From Rhodanobacter sp. Soil772 (GTDB lineage Bacteria; Pseudomonadota; Gammaproteobacteria; Xanthomonadales; Rhodanobacteraceae), in NCBI RefSeq assembly GCF_001428385.1, contig NZ_LMSK01000001.1, positions 807,355 through 871,354 of the forward strand: a stretch of 64,000 bases of DNA, in the 5' to 3' direction. The position numbers and the translations under genes are program-made. Under the pieces are notes generated by a model. That model was not told where the DNA came from. It was given only the letters and a program-made list of their open reading frames with translations, and ran no database searches. Positions 51,156 to 59,517 of the stretch are shown here, one piece after another; within the stretch, counting starts at the first letter, position 1; each line of letters starts with the position of its first letter.

Positions 51156-52298
51156 TCACAGCTGGCATAACCGCTCCGCCGCCGATTCCATCGTGGCGTC
51201 GCTCTTGGCAAAGCACAGTCGCAACAGACGCGTGCCCGGTGCGCCTTCGTAGAACGGCGTCAGCGGAATCGCTGCCACGCCGCCGTGCTCGACCAGCCAC
51301 TTGCTGAAGGCCAGGTCGTCCTCGTCGCGGATGGCCGAATAGTCCACCAGTTGGAAGTAACCGCCCGGCACGTCGAGCAGCTTGAAGCGCGACGGTGCCA
51401 GCAGCGCGCGGAAGCGGTCGCGCTTGGCCTGGTAGAACGCCGGCAGCTCCAGGTAGTGCTGCGGCGTGCTGGCCATGAATTCGGCAAACGCCACCTGCGC
51501 CGGATGGAAGGTGCAGAACGTGAGGTACTGGTGCACCTTGCGGAACTCCGCGCTCAATGCGGCCGGCGCCACCGCGTAACCGACCTTCCAGCCGGTGCAG
51601 TGGTAAGTCTTGCCGAACGAGGAGATCACGATGCTGCGCTCGGCCAGTTCCGGGTGGCGCAGCACGCTCTCGTGCTGCGCGCCGTCATAGACGATGTGTT
51701 CGTACACTTCGTCGGACAGCACCACGATGCCGGTGTCGCGCACGATCGTCGCCAGCTCTTCCAGGTCGGCCGCGGACAGCACGGCGCCGGACGGATTGTG
51801 CGGGGTGTTGATCATGATCATGCGCGTCTTCGGCGTCACCGCGTCGCGCACACGCTGCCAGTCGATCGCGAACGCCGGCACGGTCAGCGAGATATGCACT
51901 GCGCGCGCACCCTGCAGCTCGATCGCCGGCTCGTAGCAGTCGTAGGCCGGGTCGAACACGATCACCTCCTCGCCCGCGCGCACCGTCGCGGCAATCGCCG
52001 CGAAGATCGCCTCGGTAGCGCCGGAGGTGAGCGTGATGTCGGTATCGACGTTGAGCTTGCGGCCGTACAGCCGCTCGGTCTTCAGCGCGATCTGCTCGCG
52101 CAGGGTGGCGATGCCGTGCATCGGCGCGTACTGGTTGCGGCCTTCGTTCATGGCGCGGTTCAGCGCATCGCGCAGCCCCTGCGGCGGTTCGAAATCGGGG
52201 AAGCCCTGACCCAGATTCACCGCCTTGTGCTCCAGCGCCAGCTGGCTCATCACGCTGAAGATGGTGGTACCGACCTTGGGAAGTTTGGTAGCGATCAT
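51156..52298 (-). CDS. Methionine/glutamine-type aminotransferase (YbdL-like)
   Basis: A 380-residue fold-type I aminotransferase of the KAT/YbdL subgroup (kynurenine aminotransferase/glutamine transaminase K family). LGQGFPDFEPPQGLRDAL, INTPHNPSGAVLSAADLE, LSDEVYEHIVYDG and the PLP lysine in SSFGKTYHCTGWKVGYA are present. YbdL prefers methionine; members salvage 2-keto-4-methylthiobutyrate by transamination with Gln. The tightly spaced omega-amidase downstream supports this role. The ATG at 52298 gives the family start; the open frame upstream has no likeness. Confidence 0.88.
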   Translation of the reverse strand: MIATKLPKVGTTIFSVMSQLALEHKAVNLGQGFPDFEPPQGLRDALNRAMNEGRNQYAPMHGIATLREQIALKTERLYGRKLNVDTDITLTSGATEAIFAAIAATVRAGEEVIVFDPAYDCYEPAIELQGARAVHISLTVPAFAIDWQRVRDAVTPKTRMIMINTPHNPSGAVLSAADLEELATIVRDTGIVVLSDEVYEHIVYDGAQHESVLRHPELAERSIVISSFGKTYHCTGWKVGYAVAPAALSAEFRKVHQYLTFCTFHPAQVAFAEFMASTPQHYLELPAFYQAKRDRFRALLAPSRFKLLDVPGGYFQLVDYSAIRDEDDLAFSKWLVEHGGVAAIPLTPFYEGAPGTRLLRLCFAKSDATMESAAERLCQL

Positions 52299-52359
52299 CG
52301 TTTGGCCGTATAAATGTCCGTAAACCCGGCAGCGTACTGCATCGGGGCCATCGTGTGCA

Positions 52360-53346
52360 TCACGTCGGCGGAAGTTCGTCCAGCGGGCGCTGCTTGCACT
52401 GCTCATGCTTCAGCAAGGTCGTTGCCGGCAGCCGCTCGGCCAGGAAGTCGACCAGCGCGCGTACGCCCGGCAGCATGCCGCGCCGGCTGGGATAGACGAA
52501 GTGCATGGTGCCCTCGGGCACGCTCCACTCCGGCAGCACCACCTCAAGCTCGCCGCGGGTGATCGCCGGCGCGCAGACGAATTCCGGCAGCAACGCCACG
52601 CCCATGCCGCGGCGGGCCGCCTCCAGCAGTACCGCGAAGTCGCCGGTGATCAGGCGCGCATGCACTTCCACACTGGTCTGCTCGCCGTTCGCACCGATCA
52701 GTTCCCACACTTGCGCGCCTTCGTGCTCGCGCATCGACAGCGCCGGCAGTTTGGCCAGTTCCTCCGGCGTGGCCGGACGGCCCTGGGCTTTCAGCAAGGC
52801 GGGGCTGGCCACCAGCTTGGTACGCGACTGGCCGAACGTGCGGATCACCAGGTTCGCATCCGTATCCAGCTTGCTGCGCACGCGGATCGCCAGATCGTAA
52901 CCCTCGCCGATCACGTCGACCCGGCGGTCGCTGGACAGCACGCGCACCTGCATCTTCGGGTACAGCGCGAGGAAATCCGGCAGCACGTACGCCAGCACCG
53001 TCTGCGTCAGCGACACCGGGCAGCTCAGCCGCACCACGCCGCGCGGCTCGGCGCGCAATTCGTCCACCGCGTCCTGCGCTGCCTGCGCCTCTTCCAGCAC
53101 GGCGCGGCAATGCGCGTAAAAGCGCTCGCCGACCTCGGTCACCACGAAGCGTCTTGTAGTCCGCTGCAGCAGCCGCACGCCGAGGCGTTCCTCCAGCTGG
53201 GCCACGCGCTTGCTCAGGCGCGACTTCGGTACGCCCAACGCGCGTCCAGCTGCAGAAAAACCGCCGTGTTCGACCACGGCGGCAAAGAAGTACAGGTCGT
53301 TGAGGTCCTGCAGGGCACCGCCCAATACTGTCATGATCGTTTCCAT
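52360..53346 (-). CDS. LysR-family transcriptional regulator divergent from azoR
   Basis: A 328-residue LysR regulator with an HTH at about 15-70 (LYFFAAVVEHGGFSAAGRAL, GVPKSRLSKRVAQLEERLGV) and an effector domain of the CrgA/AphB-like type (VRLSCPVSLTQTVLAYVLPD, GEGYDLAIRVRSKL). It likely controls the divergent azoR gene: the 99-bp intergenic contains an inverted repeat. The start at 53346 is two codons before another Met. The transaminase gene lies 61 bp downstream on the same strand. Confidence 0.9.
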   Translation of the reverse strand: METIMTVLGGALQDLNDLYFFAAVVEHGGFSAAGRALGVPKSRLSKRVAQLEERLGVRLLQRTTRRFVVTEVGERFYAHCRAVLEEAQAAQDAVDELRAEPRGVVRLSCPVSLTQTVLAYVLPDFLALYPKMQVRVLSSDRRVDVIGEGYDLAIRVRSKLDTDANLVIRTFGQSRTKLVASPALLKAQGRPATPEELAKLPALSMREHEGAQVWELIGANGEQTSVEVHARLITGDFAVLLEAARRGMGVALLPEFVCAPAITRGELEVVLPEWSVPEGTMHFVYPSRRGMLPGVRALVDFLAERLPATTLLKHEQCKQRPLDELPPT

Positions 53347-53350
53347 TAAA

Positions 53351-53382
53351 GAACGATAAGTTCGACAACTGCCATCTTATCG
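53351..53382. promoter_or_regulatory. Inverted repeat between LysR gene and azoR
   Basis: CGATAAG (53354-53360) and CTTATCG (53376-53382) form a dyad with a 15-base spacer, and GAAC-GATAA-GTTC overlaps its left arm. The site lies just upstream of the LysR start and 63 bp before azoR, where a LysR operator is expected. Binding is inferred from position only. Confidence 0.5.
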
Positions 53383-53445
53383 ACGCATTGTTCCAAATAT
53401 ATCCTGATTCCATCGCCAATCAATGGCCTGACCAGGAAACTTTCC

Positions 53446-54030
53446 ATGAAACTCTTGCATATCGATTCCAGCGCGCTGGGTGGTTATTCGGTCTCGCGCC
53501 AGCTGACCGCCGACATCGTAGCCGAGCTGAAGCGCGCTACGCCCAACCTCGCCATCCACTATCACGACCTGGCCGCACAACCGCTGCCGCACTGGACCCC
53601 GGTAGCCGACGCCAGCGACCCCGCCGCCGTGCTGGGTACCGAGATGCTGGAAGAGTTCCTTGCCGCCGACGTGGTGGTGATCGGCGCGCCGATGTACAAC
53701 TTCGCCATCTCCAGCCAGCTCAAGGCGTGGCTCGACCGCATCCTGGTTGCCGGCAAGACCTTCCGCTATACGGCGAACGGCCCCGAAGGCCTGGCCGGCG
53801 GCAAGCGGGTGATCGTCGCCTCCAGCCGCGGCGGCTTCTACGGCAAGGACTCGGCGGCCGCGGCGATGGACTTCCAGGAGCCCTACCTGCGCACGGCATT
53901 TGCCTTCATCGGCATCGACAACGTCGAGTTCGTGCGCGCCGAAGGCATCGCGATCGGCGACGAGCAGAAAGCGGCGGCGCTGAAGTCCGCGCGCAGCACG
54001 ATCGGGACGCTGGTCGCCAAGGCCGCCTGA
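53446..54030 (+). CDS. azoR: FMN-dependent NADH-azoreductase
   Basis: A 194-residue flavodoxin-fold reductase of the AzoR family, which reduces azo dyes and quinones with NADH, probably to protect against quinone or thiol stress. The N-terminal [20 protein letters not shown] with the FMN-phosphate serine pocket, the middle [19 protein letters not shown] and the SSRGGFYG loop are conserved. Length matches E. coli AzoR. The LysR gene next to it is divergent, a common arrangement for azoR-type genes. Confidence 0.93.
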   Translation: MKLLHIDSSALGGYSVSRQLTADIVAELKRATPNLAIHYHDLAAQPLPHWTPVADASDPAAVLGTEMLEEFLAADVVVIGAPMYNFAISSQLKAWLDRILVAGKTFRYTANGPEGLAGGKRVIVASSRGGFYGKDSAAAAMDFQEPYLRTAFAFIGIDNVEFVRAEGIAIGDEQKAAALKSARSTIGTLVAKAA

Positions 54031-54050
54031 TCCACCCTGCCGCCAGGCGA

Positions 54051-54081
54051 ACGCCCTCTTCCTGCTGAAGAGGGCGTTTTT
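54051..54081 (+). terminator. Intrinsic terminator of azoR
   Basis: ACGCCCTCTT and AAGAGGGCGT pair around a 7-base loop followed by TTTTT, 20 bp after azoR. Confidence 0.93.
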
Positions 54082-54171
54082 CTCGTGCTACAGGCGAGCC
54101 GTGACCGCCACGGTGGAAAAACCGCGCGCATGCCGACACACTGCGGATTCATCCGTTACAGGAATCCGCGC

Positions 54172-55839
54172 ATGAAATGCTCGCTACGTCTGTCCCTGCT
54201 CGCCCTGCTGGCGCTGGCGCCGGCCGTGCAGGCCGCCGACCTGCTGGTCGACAACGTCAACGGCTACACGCTGGACAGCCACGGTAAGCTGCAGCATTTC
54301 CAGGCGCTGCTGGTCGACCAGGGCAAGGTGGTCGCCACCGGCAGCCGTGCCGAACTGACCAGCCGCGCCGGCGACGCCAAGGTGATCGACGGCCACGGCC
54401 ACACCCTGCTGCCCGGCCTGATCGACGCCCACGGCCACGTGCTGGAACTCGGCTACGCACGCAACAGCGTCGACCTTGCCGGCACACAGTCGCTGGACGA
54501 GGCGCTGGCAAAGGTGAAGGTGTATGCCGCGGCGCACCCCGAGGCGAAGTGGATCCTTGGCAGCGGCTGGAACCAGGAAATCTGGAAGCTCGGCCGCTTT
54601 CCCACCGCGAAGGAACTCGATAGCGCGGTCGCCGACCGCCCGGTCTGGCTGAGCCGCGTCGACGGCCACGCCGGCTGGGCCAACAGCACCGCGATCAAGC
54701 TGGCCGGGGTCAGCAAGGCCAGCAAGGATCCCAGCGGCGGGCGCATCGAACGCGACGGCAACGGCAACCCTGCCGGCGTCTTCGTCGACGGTGCCACCGC
54801 GCTGATCAACGCGAAGGTGCCGCCGCCGACCCCGCAGCAAAAGGTCGCCGCGCTGGATACCGCGCTGGCCGAGATGGCCAGCGTCGGCCTCACCGGCGTC
54901 GGCGATGCCGGCATCGATCTGGCCAACTACGAGCTGTATCGGCAGTACGCCGACCAGCACAAGCTGACTGCGCGCATCTACGCGATGATCCTGGGCACCG
55001 GCGACGACTTCGACACGATCAGCAAGAACGGCCCGCTGATCGGCTACGGCAACGACTTTCTCACGGTGCGCGCGGTCAAGCTGTTCGCCGACGGCGCGCT
55101 GGGCAGCCGTGGCGCGGCGATGCTCGCGCCCTACTCCGACGACCCGCACAACCGTGGCCTGCTGTTCCTGAAGCCTGCCGAACTGACTGCGGACATCGGC
55201 AAGGCGCTGGGCAAGGGCTACCAGGTAGGCGTCCATGCGATCGGCGACCACGCCAACCGCGAGGTGCTGGACAGCTACGCGGCGGCCTACAAGGCCCACC
55301 CCAACGGCATCGCGTTGCGCAACCGCGTCGAGCATGCGCAGATCGTCTCGCTCAAGGACATCCCGCGCTTCGTGCCGCTGCAACTGATCGCCTCGATGCA
55401 GCCGACCCACGCCACCTCCGACATGAACATGGCGGAAGACCGCATCGGCCATGAGCGGATCAAGGGTGCCTACGCCTGGCAGCGCTTCCTCAAGCAGGGC
55501 ACGATCGTCGCCGGCGGCTCGGATTTCCCGGTGGAATCGCCGAACCCGTTCTACGGCTTGTACTCGGCGATCACCCGCGAGGATCACGCCGGCCAGCCGC
55601 CGGGCGGCTGGTACCCGGACCAGGACATGACGCCGGCCGAGGCGCTGCGCGCGTTCACCCTCGACGCGGCTTACGCCGAGCATGCGGAAAAGACCCTGGG
55701 CACGCTGGAGCCGGGCAAGTGGGCCGACTTCATCCTGGTCGACCACGATATCTTCAAGGACCCGCCCAGCAAGATCTGGGACACCAAGGTGCTGCAGACC
55801 TGGGTTGGCGGGAAGCAGGTGTATACCGCCAAGGATTGA
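54172..55839 (+). CDS. Exported amidohydrolase, YtcJ-like
   Basis: A 555-residue metal-dependent amidohydrolase of the YtcJ/AepA group with a Sec signal peptide (1-21, LALLALAPAVQAA). The first metal motif is LLPGLIDAHGHVLELGYA; later metal-site histidines are in YQVGVHAIGDHANRE and RVEHAQIVS, and the last motif is VAGGSDFPVESPNPFYGL. Substrates of this group are largely unknown (amides or N-acyl compounds). It should act in the periplasm. AGGAA 8 bp before the ATG decides the start; an upstream frame of 29 codons lacks a signal. Confidence 0.86.
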   Translation: MKCSLRLSLLALLALAPAVQAADLLVDNVNGYTLDSHGKLQHFQALLVDQGKVVATGSRAELTSRAGDAKVIDGHGHTLLPGLIDAHGHVLELGYARNSVDLAGTQSLDEALAKVKVYAAAHPEAKWILGSGWNQEIWKLGRFPTAKELDSAVADRPVWLSRVDGHAGWANSTAIKLAGVSKASKDPSGGRIERDGNGNPAGVFVDGATALINAKVPPPTPQQKVAALDTALAEMASVGLTGVGDAGIDLANYELYRQYADQHKLTARIYAMILGTGDDFDTISKNGPLIGYGNDFLTVRAVKLFADGALGSRGAAMLAPYSDDPHNRGLLFLKPAELTADIGKALGKGYQVGVHAIGDHANREVLDSYAAAYKAHPNGIALRNRVEHAQIVSLKDIPRFVPLQLIASMQPTHATSDMNMAEDRIGHERIKGAYAWQRFLKQGTIVAGGSDFPVESPNPFYGLYSAITREDHAGQPPGGWYPDQDMTPAEALRAFTLDAAYAEHAEKTLGTLEPGKWADFILVDHDIFKDPPSKIWDTKVLQTWVGGKQVYTAKD

Positions 55840-55860
55840 CCGCGCAATATTTGGAGACCG

Positions 55861-55888
55861 CAAAGGCCGGCTGCGAAGCCGGCCTTTG
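55861..55888. terminator. Hairpin between convergent amidohydrolase and SDR genes
   Basis: CAAAGGCCGGCT and AGCCGGCCTTTG are perfect 12-bp arms with a 4-base loop, 21 bp after the amidohydrolase and 9 bp before the SDR stop. Confidence 0.82.
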
Positions 55889-55897
55889 TGCTGCTGA

Positions 55898-56683
55898 TCA
55901 GATCGTCGAGGTCTTGCCGCCGTCCATCGGGATGATCGCGCCGGTGACATAGCTGGCGCGGGCCGAAGCCAGGAATACCGCCACGTCGGCGATCTCCGCC
56001 GGTTCGGCCATGCGGCCCAGCGGGATGCCGCCGAGTTGTGCGGCCAGCAGTTCCTCACGCGGTCGCCCGCTGGCGCGGACTGCGGCATCCAGACCCTCGT
56101 CGACCCGACCGGTGCGGGTGATGCCGGGGTTGATCGCATTCACCCGCACGCCCTTGCCGGCATAGGCATTCGCATAACCCACGGTGGCCAGCATCAACGC
56201 GGCGTTCGCGGCGCCGCCGCCGATGTGCTGCGGGTTGGCCTGGCGTCCGCCCTGCCCGATCACGTTGACGATGCTGCCGCGGCCGCGCGCGCCCATGCGG
56301 CGGATCACCGGGTCGATCGCGTGCATGTAGCTGAGGTACTTCGCCTGGATCGCCGCCAGCACGGCCGCCGCATCGAGTTCGTCCGGCGGCGCACGGCGCG
56401 CGGCCCCGGCGCAGTTGACCAGCACGTCGACCGGGCCGTGATCGCGTTCGATGCGCTGCATCACCTGTTGTGCCGCCACGCTGTCTTTCAGATCGGCCGG
56501 CTGCACGGCCATCGCCAAGCCAAGCGACTCGAGCTGCTGCTGCGCGGCATGCAGGTTCGCCGGGTCGCGCGAAACACCGATCACCTTCGCCCCTTCGCGT
56601 GCAAACGCGATCGCACAGGCCAGGCCGATGCCCTTGCTGGCGCCGGTGACCACCACGACCCGGTCGAGCAATTCGAGATCCAT
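55898..56683 (-). CDS. SDR-family protein lacking the catalytic Tyr and Lys
   Basis: A 261-residue short-chain dehydrogenase/reductase fold. The NAD(P)-binding TGASKGIG (13-20) and the NCAG motif (90-93) are intact. In the YxxxK position, the sequence [11 protein letters not shown] places Gly156 where Tyr should be and Asn160 where Lys should be; the catalytic Ser is also replaced (VNVIGQGG). The C-terminal substrate region [12 protein letters not shown] is normal. A divergent, possibly non-reductase or alternative-mechanism SDR is therefore likely. The ATG at 56683 is preferred because the Rossmann fold begins within a few residues. It is a single gene. Confidence 0.85.
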   Translation of the reverse strand: MDLELLDRVVVVTGASKGIGLACAIAFAREGAKVIGVSRDPANLHAAQQQLESLGLAMAVQPADLKDSVAAQQVMQRIERDHGPVDVLVNCAGAARRAPPDELDAAAVLAAIQAKYLSYMHAIDPVIRRMGARGRGSIVNVIGQGGRQANPQHIGGGAANAALMLATVGYANAYAGKGVRVNAINPGITRTGRVDEGLDAAVRASGRPREELLAAQLGGIPLGRMAEPAEIADVAVFLASARASYVTGAIIPMDGGKTSTI

Positions 56684-56863
56684 GCATGCCTCCGCGTAAC
56701 TGATATCGGCGCATTGAACCATGTTCGTCGAAGGCCGCGGGAGGCCGCCGGTCAGCGGCGTGGCCGAGCCACCGCTGACCCGGAGGCAGCATGCAACAGC
56801 GGCTACCAGGCAGCCGCCTGGCCATATAGGCCATCAGTCATGTTGCGAAATCGCGTTTCGCCT

Positions 56864-56904
56864 ATTGACGACTCGAAGTTTAGTGTTATAGTTCACTACA
56901 ACAC
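56864..56904 (+). promoter_or_regulatory. Promoter with GntR-type palindromic operator over the -10
   Basis: TTGACG (56864-56869) and TATAGT (56887-56892) are spaced by 17 bp, a near-consensus sigma-70 promoter. GTGTTaTAGTtcACTAcAACAC (56883-56904) is a 22-bp palindrome with one mismatch that covers the -10. The second gene of the operon encodes a GntR/YtrA-type repressor, so autorepression by blocking RNA polymerase is the natural reading. Confidence 0.8.
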
Positions 56905-56934
56905 CACTCAACGAGGTCACTAAGGAGGCCCGTC

Positions 56935-57276
56935 ATGAAAGCGCAGAACCTGATCGCCAGCGTCGCCGCCGTCCTGTTTACCTTCGCCAGCCTGAGCGCC
57001 GTCAACTACAACGTCGTCAGCCAGCCGGCCCCGGCCAGCAAGACCAGCACCATCCGTGTCATCGACCTGGCCCCGGTCCAGGTTCGTCCCAGCGCTGCCG
57101 AAATGCGCACCGCTGCCCTGCTGAACGACATCGGCACCGTGGGCATCGCCACGATCCCGGCCATCGGGCACCTGGACGGCGCCAGCAACACGGAGCAGTT
57201 CAGCCTGCTCGGGTCGCAGCTGGCCATGCCCTACTATTCGTTTGGCAACAAGTTCGGTCGCATCAGCAAGGAATAA
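56935..57276 (+). CDS. Small exported protein of the GntR-ABC operon
   Basis: A 113-residue protein with a hydrophobic N-terminal signal or anchor (about 5-24, LIASVAAVLFTFASLSA). The remainder has no motif I recognise; it contains the run VIDLAPVQVRPSAAEMRTAA and a Gly/Ser-rich end (YYSFGNKFGRISKE). AAGGAGG lies about 9 bp before the ATG, an excellent ribosome binding site. It is the first gene after the palindromic promoter and lies 3 bp before the GntR gene, so it is part of the operon. Function unknown; it may be a ligand-binding or accessory protein for the transporter. Confidence 0.75.
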   Translation: MKAQNLIASVAAVLFTFASLSAVNYNVVSQPAPASKTSTIRVIDLAPVQVRPSAAEMRTAALLNDIGTVGIATIPAIGHLDGASNTEQFSLLGSQLAMPYYSFGNKFGRISKE

Positions 57277-57279
57277 AAC

Positions 57280-57654
57280 ATGACCATTACCTGGAACGAC
57301 AGCGTCCCGATCTATCGCCAGCTGCAGCAACGCGTGGTGGCGATGATCCTGGACGGCGCCTTGAACGAGGGCGACCCGCTGCCGTCGGTACGCCAGGTGG
57401 CTGCGGACTACCAAATCAATCCGCTGACCGTGTCGAAGGCGTACCAGGAACTGGTCGACGAACAACTGGTGGAGAAACGGAGGGGTCTGGGCATGTTCGT
57501 CATCGAAGGCGCTCGCGAAGCGCTGCTGAAATCCGAACGCGAGCGGTTCCTGCGCGAAGAGTGGCCGGTGCTGTTCGCACGACTGCAGCGGCTGGGACTG
57601 GATATCAAGACGCTGATGCGCGAAACCGGCACCGACAAGGAGGAGAAATCATGA
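57280..57654 (+). CDS. GntR-family regulator, YtrA subfamily
   Basis: A 124-residue regulator consisting of the GntR winged helix (about 1-75: VPIYRQLQQRVVAMILDGAL, LPSVRQVAADYQINPLTVSKAY) and a short alpha-helical C-terminus as in YtrA-type proteins, which have no effector-binding domain. YtrA regulators usually repress their own ABC-transporter operon. The ATPase gene overlaps its stop by ATGA. A fitting palindrome is in the operon promoter, 370 bp upstream. Confidence 0.9.
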   Translation: MTITWNDSVPIYRQLQQRVVAMILDGALNEGDPLPSVRQVAADYQINPLTVSKAYQELVDEQLVEKRRGLGMFVIEGAREALLKSERERFLREEWPVLFARLQRLGLDIKTLMRETGTDKEEKS

Positions 57655-58508
57655 GCGCGGTGATCACGGCCAGTGGCCTGACCAAGCGATACAAGTCGGC
57701 GCTGGCACTGGACAACGCCAGTTTCCGGATCGAACCCGGCCGCATCGTCGGCCTGATCGGCCCCAACGGTGCCGGCAAGACCACCGCGCTGAAGGCGATC
57801 CTGGGCCTCACCGACTTCACCGGCGAGCTGAACGTGCTGGGCTTCGACCCGCGCAAGCAGCGCGACAAGCTGATGGGCGAGGTGTGCTTCATCGCCGACG
57901 TGGCCGTGCTGCCGCGCTGGATCAAGGTGCGCCAGGCGGTGGATTTCGTCGCCAACGTGCACCCGCGCTTCGATCGCGCCAAGTGCGAGGCGTTCCTGGC
58001 GCGCACCAAGCTGCAACCCGACCAGCGCGTGCGGCAAATGTCCAAGGGCATGATCGTGCAGTTGCACCTGGCGCTGGTGATGGCGATCGACGCCAAGCTG
58101 CTGATCCTGGACGAACCCACCCTGGGCCTGGACATCCTCTACCGCAAGCAGTTCTACCAGCACCTGCTGGAAGACTACTTCGACGAGAACAAGACGATCA
58201 TCGTCACCACGCACCAGGTGGAGGAAGTCGAGCACATCCTCACCGACCTGATGTTCATCCGCGACGGCAGGATCGTGCTGGATGCCGACATGGACGCGGT
58301 CGGCGAACGCTTCATCGAGGTGATGGTGGGTGCCGACAAGGCCGACGCGGCCCGGGCACTGAAACCACTCGACGAACGCCAGGTCTTCGGCAAGAGCATT
58401 TTTCTGTTTGACGGCGCGAACCGCGCGACGCTGGAGCAGCTGGGCGAAACCCGCCGACCCTCCATCAGCGACCTGTTCGTCGCCACCATGAAGGGAACCT
58501 ACGCATGA
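57651..58508 (+). CDS. ABC transporter ATP-binding protein with degenerate signature motif
   Basis: The 285-residue ATPase belongs to the ABC-2/drug-exporter group. Walker A is GPNGAGKT (37-44), Walker B is LLILDEP (Asp154-Glu155) and the H-loop is in TTHQVEEVEH. The LSGGQ signature is replaced by MSKGM (130-134, in RQMSKGMIVQLHLAL), a form also seen in YtrB-like ATPases and likely still active. It overlaps the GntR gene by 4 bp before it and the permease gene by 4 bp after it. Confidence 0.92.
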   Translation: MSAVITASGLTKRYKSALALDNASFRIEPGRIVGLIGPNGAGKTTALKAILGLTDFTGELNVLGFDPRKQRDKLMGEVCFIADVAVLPRWIKVRQAVDFVANVHPRFDRAKCEAFLARTKLQPDQRVRQMSKGMIVQLHLALVMAIDAKLLILDEPTLGLDILYRKQFYQHLLEDYFDENKTIIVTTHQVEEVEHILTDLMFIRDGRIVLDADMDAVGERFIEVMVGADKADAARALKPLDERQVFGKSIFLFDGANRATLEQLGETRRPSISDLFVATMKGTYA

Positions 58509-59485
58509 AAACCCCCGCTTGGAAAACCATGTACTGGCTGGTGAAGCGCGAATTCTGGGAGCACCGGGGCGGCTTTTTCTGGGCGCCGATCATCACCGGC
58601 GGCGTGTTCCTGCTGCTGAACATCATGGGCATCATCGCCGCCGAAGTCGTCGGCGCCCGCCACGGCATCAACTTCGGCGCCAGCGGCGGCCTGCGGCGCG
58701 TCATCGCCGACATGGACGCCGGCGATCTGAGCCAGGTCGGGTTTGCCCTGGACGTGGCGATGTACTCGGCAATGGGTCTGTTGATCGCCGTACTGGGCTT
58801 CGTGGTGTTCTTCTATTGTCTTGGCGCGCTGTACGACGATCGCCGCGACCGCAGCATCCTGTTCTGGAAATCCCTGCCGATCTCCGACACCAGCACCGTG
58901 CTGTCCAAGGTCGTCAGTGCCACCGTACTCGCGCCGATCGTCGCTGTGGCCACGGGCATCATTGTAGGCATGCTGCAGTTGCTGATCCTGGCGCTCACGC
59001 TGTCCTTCCACGGCGTGAACGTATGGCAGTTGCTGGTGCTGGCCCACCCGTTCCGCGTCATGTTCAACCTGATCGGCTACATCCCGCTGTATGTGCTGTG
59101 GGCGCTGCCCTCGGTGGGCTGGCTGCTGCTCTGCTCGGCCTGGGCACGCAACAAGCCCTTCCTGTGGGCCGTGGCGTTGCCGGTGGCCACCGGCCTGCTG
59201 GTCAGCTGGTTCGGCATCATGGGATTGTTCGACCTGCCGACCACCTGGTTCTGGAAGAACATCGTGCAGCGCGGCCTGCTCAGCGTGTTCCCCGGCACCG
59301 GCAGCGTGTTCGGTCACAACGGCAATATCGCGCACAGCGTCGCCGGCAACCCGGGCATGGATTTCATGGACCTGGGCAACACCTACCAGTTGCTGGCATC
59401 CGCCAACCTGTGGATCGGCGTGGTGATCGGCCTGGGCCTGCTCGCCGGCGCCATCTGGTTCCGCCGCTGGCGCGACGACAGCTGA
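58505..59485 (+). CDS. ABC transporter permease (ABC-2-like)
   Basis: A 326-residue inner-membrane protein with about six hydrophobic segments, including FFWAPIITGGVFLLLNIMGI, a helix pair around MGLLIAVLGFVVFFYCLGAL, and FNLIGYIPLYVLWALPSVGW. No exact named family was recognised; similar permeases partner YtrA-type ATPases. With the upstream ATPase it should form a homodimeric transporter or signalling complex. The start overlaps the ATPase stop (ATGA). Confidence 0.84.
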   Translation: MKTPAWKTMYWLVKREFWEHRGGFFWAPIITGGVFLLLNIMGIIAAEVVGARHGINFGASGGLRRVIADMDAGDLSQVGFALDVAMYSAMGLLIAVLGFVVFFYCLGALYDDRRDRSILFWKSLPISDTSTVLSKVVSATVLAPIVAVATGIIVGMLQLLILALTLSFHGVNVWQLLVLAHPFRVMFNLIGYIPLYVLWALPSVGWLLLCSAWARNKPFLWAVALPVATGLLVSWFGIMGLFDLPTTWFWKNIVQRGLLSVFPGTGSVFGHNGNIAHSVAGNPGMDFMDLGNTYQLLASANLWIGVVIGLGLLAGAIWFRRWRDDS

Positions 59486-59517
59486 CTTCCGGTCGAATTC
59501 GAGAAAGGAGCACACCC

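Noticed and set aside
54184-56139. Minus-strand reading frame of 651 codons opposite the amidohydrolase
   Set aside because: Shadow frame spanning two real genes with a signal peptide and hydrolase motifs on one side and an SDR gene on the other.
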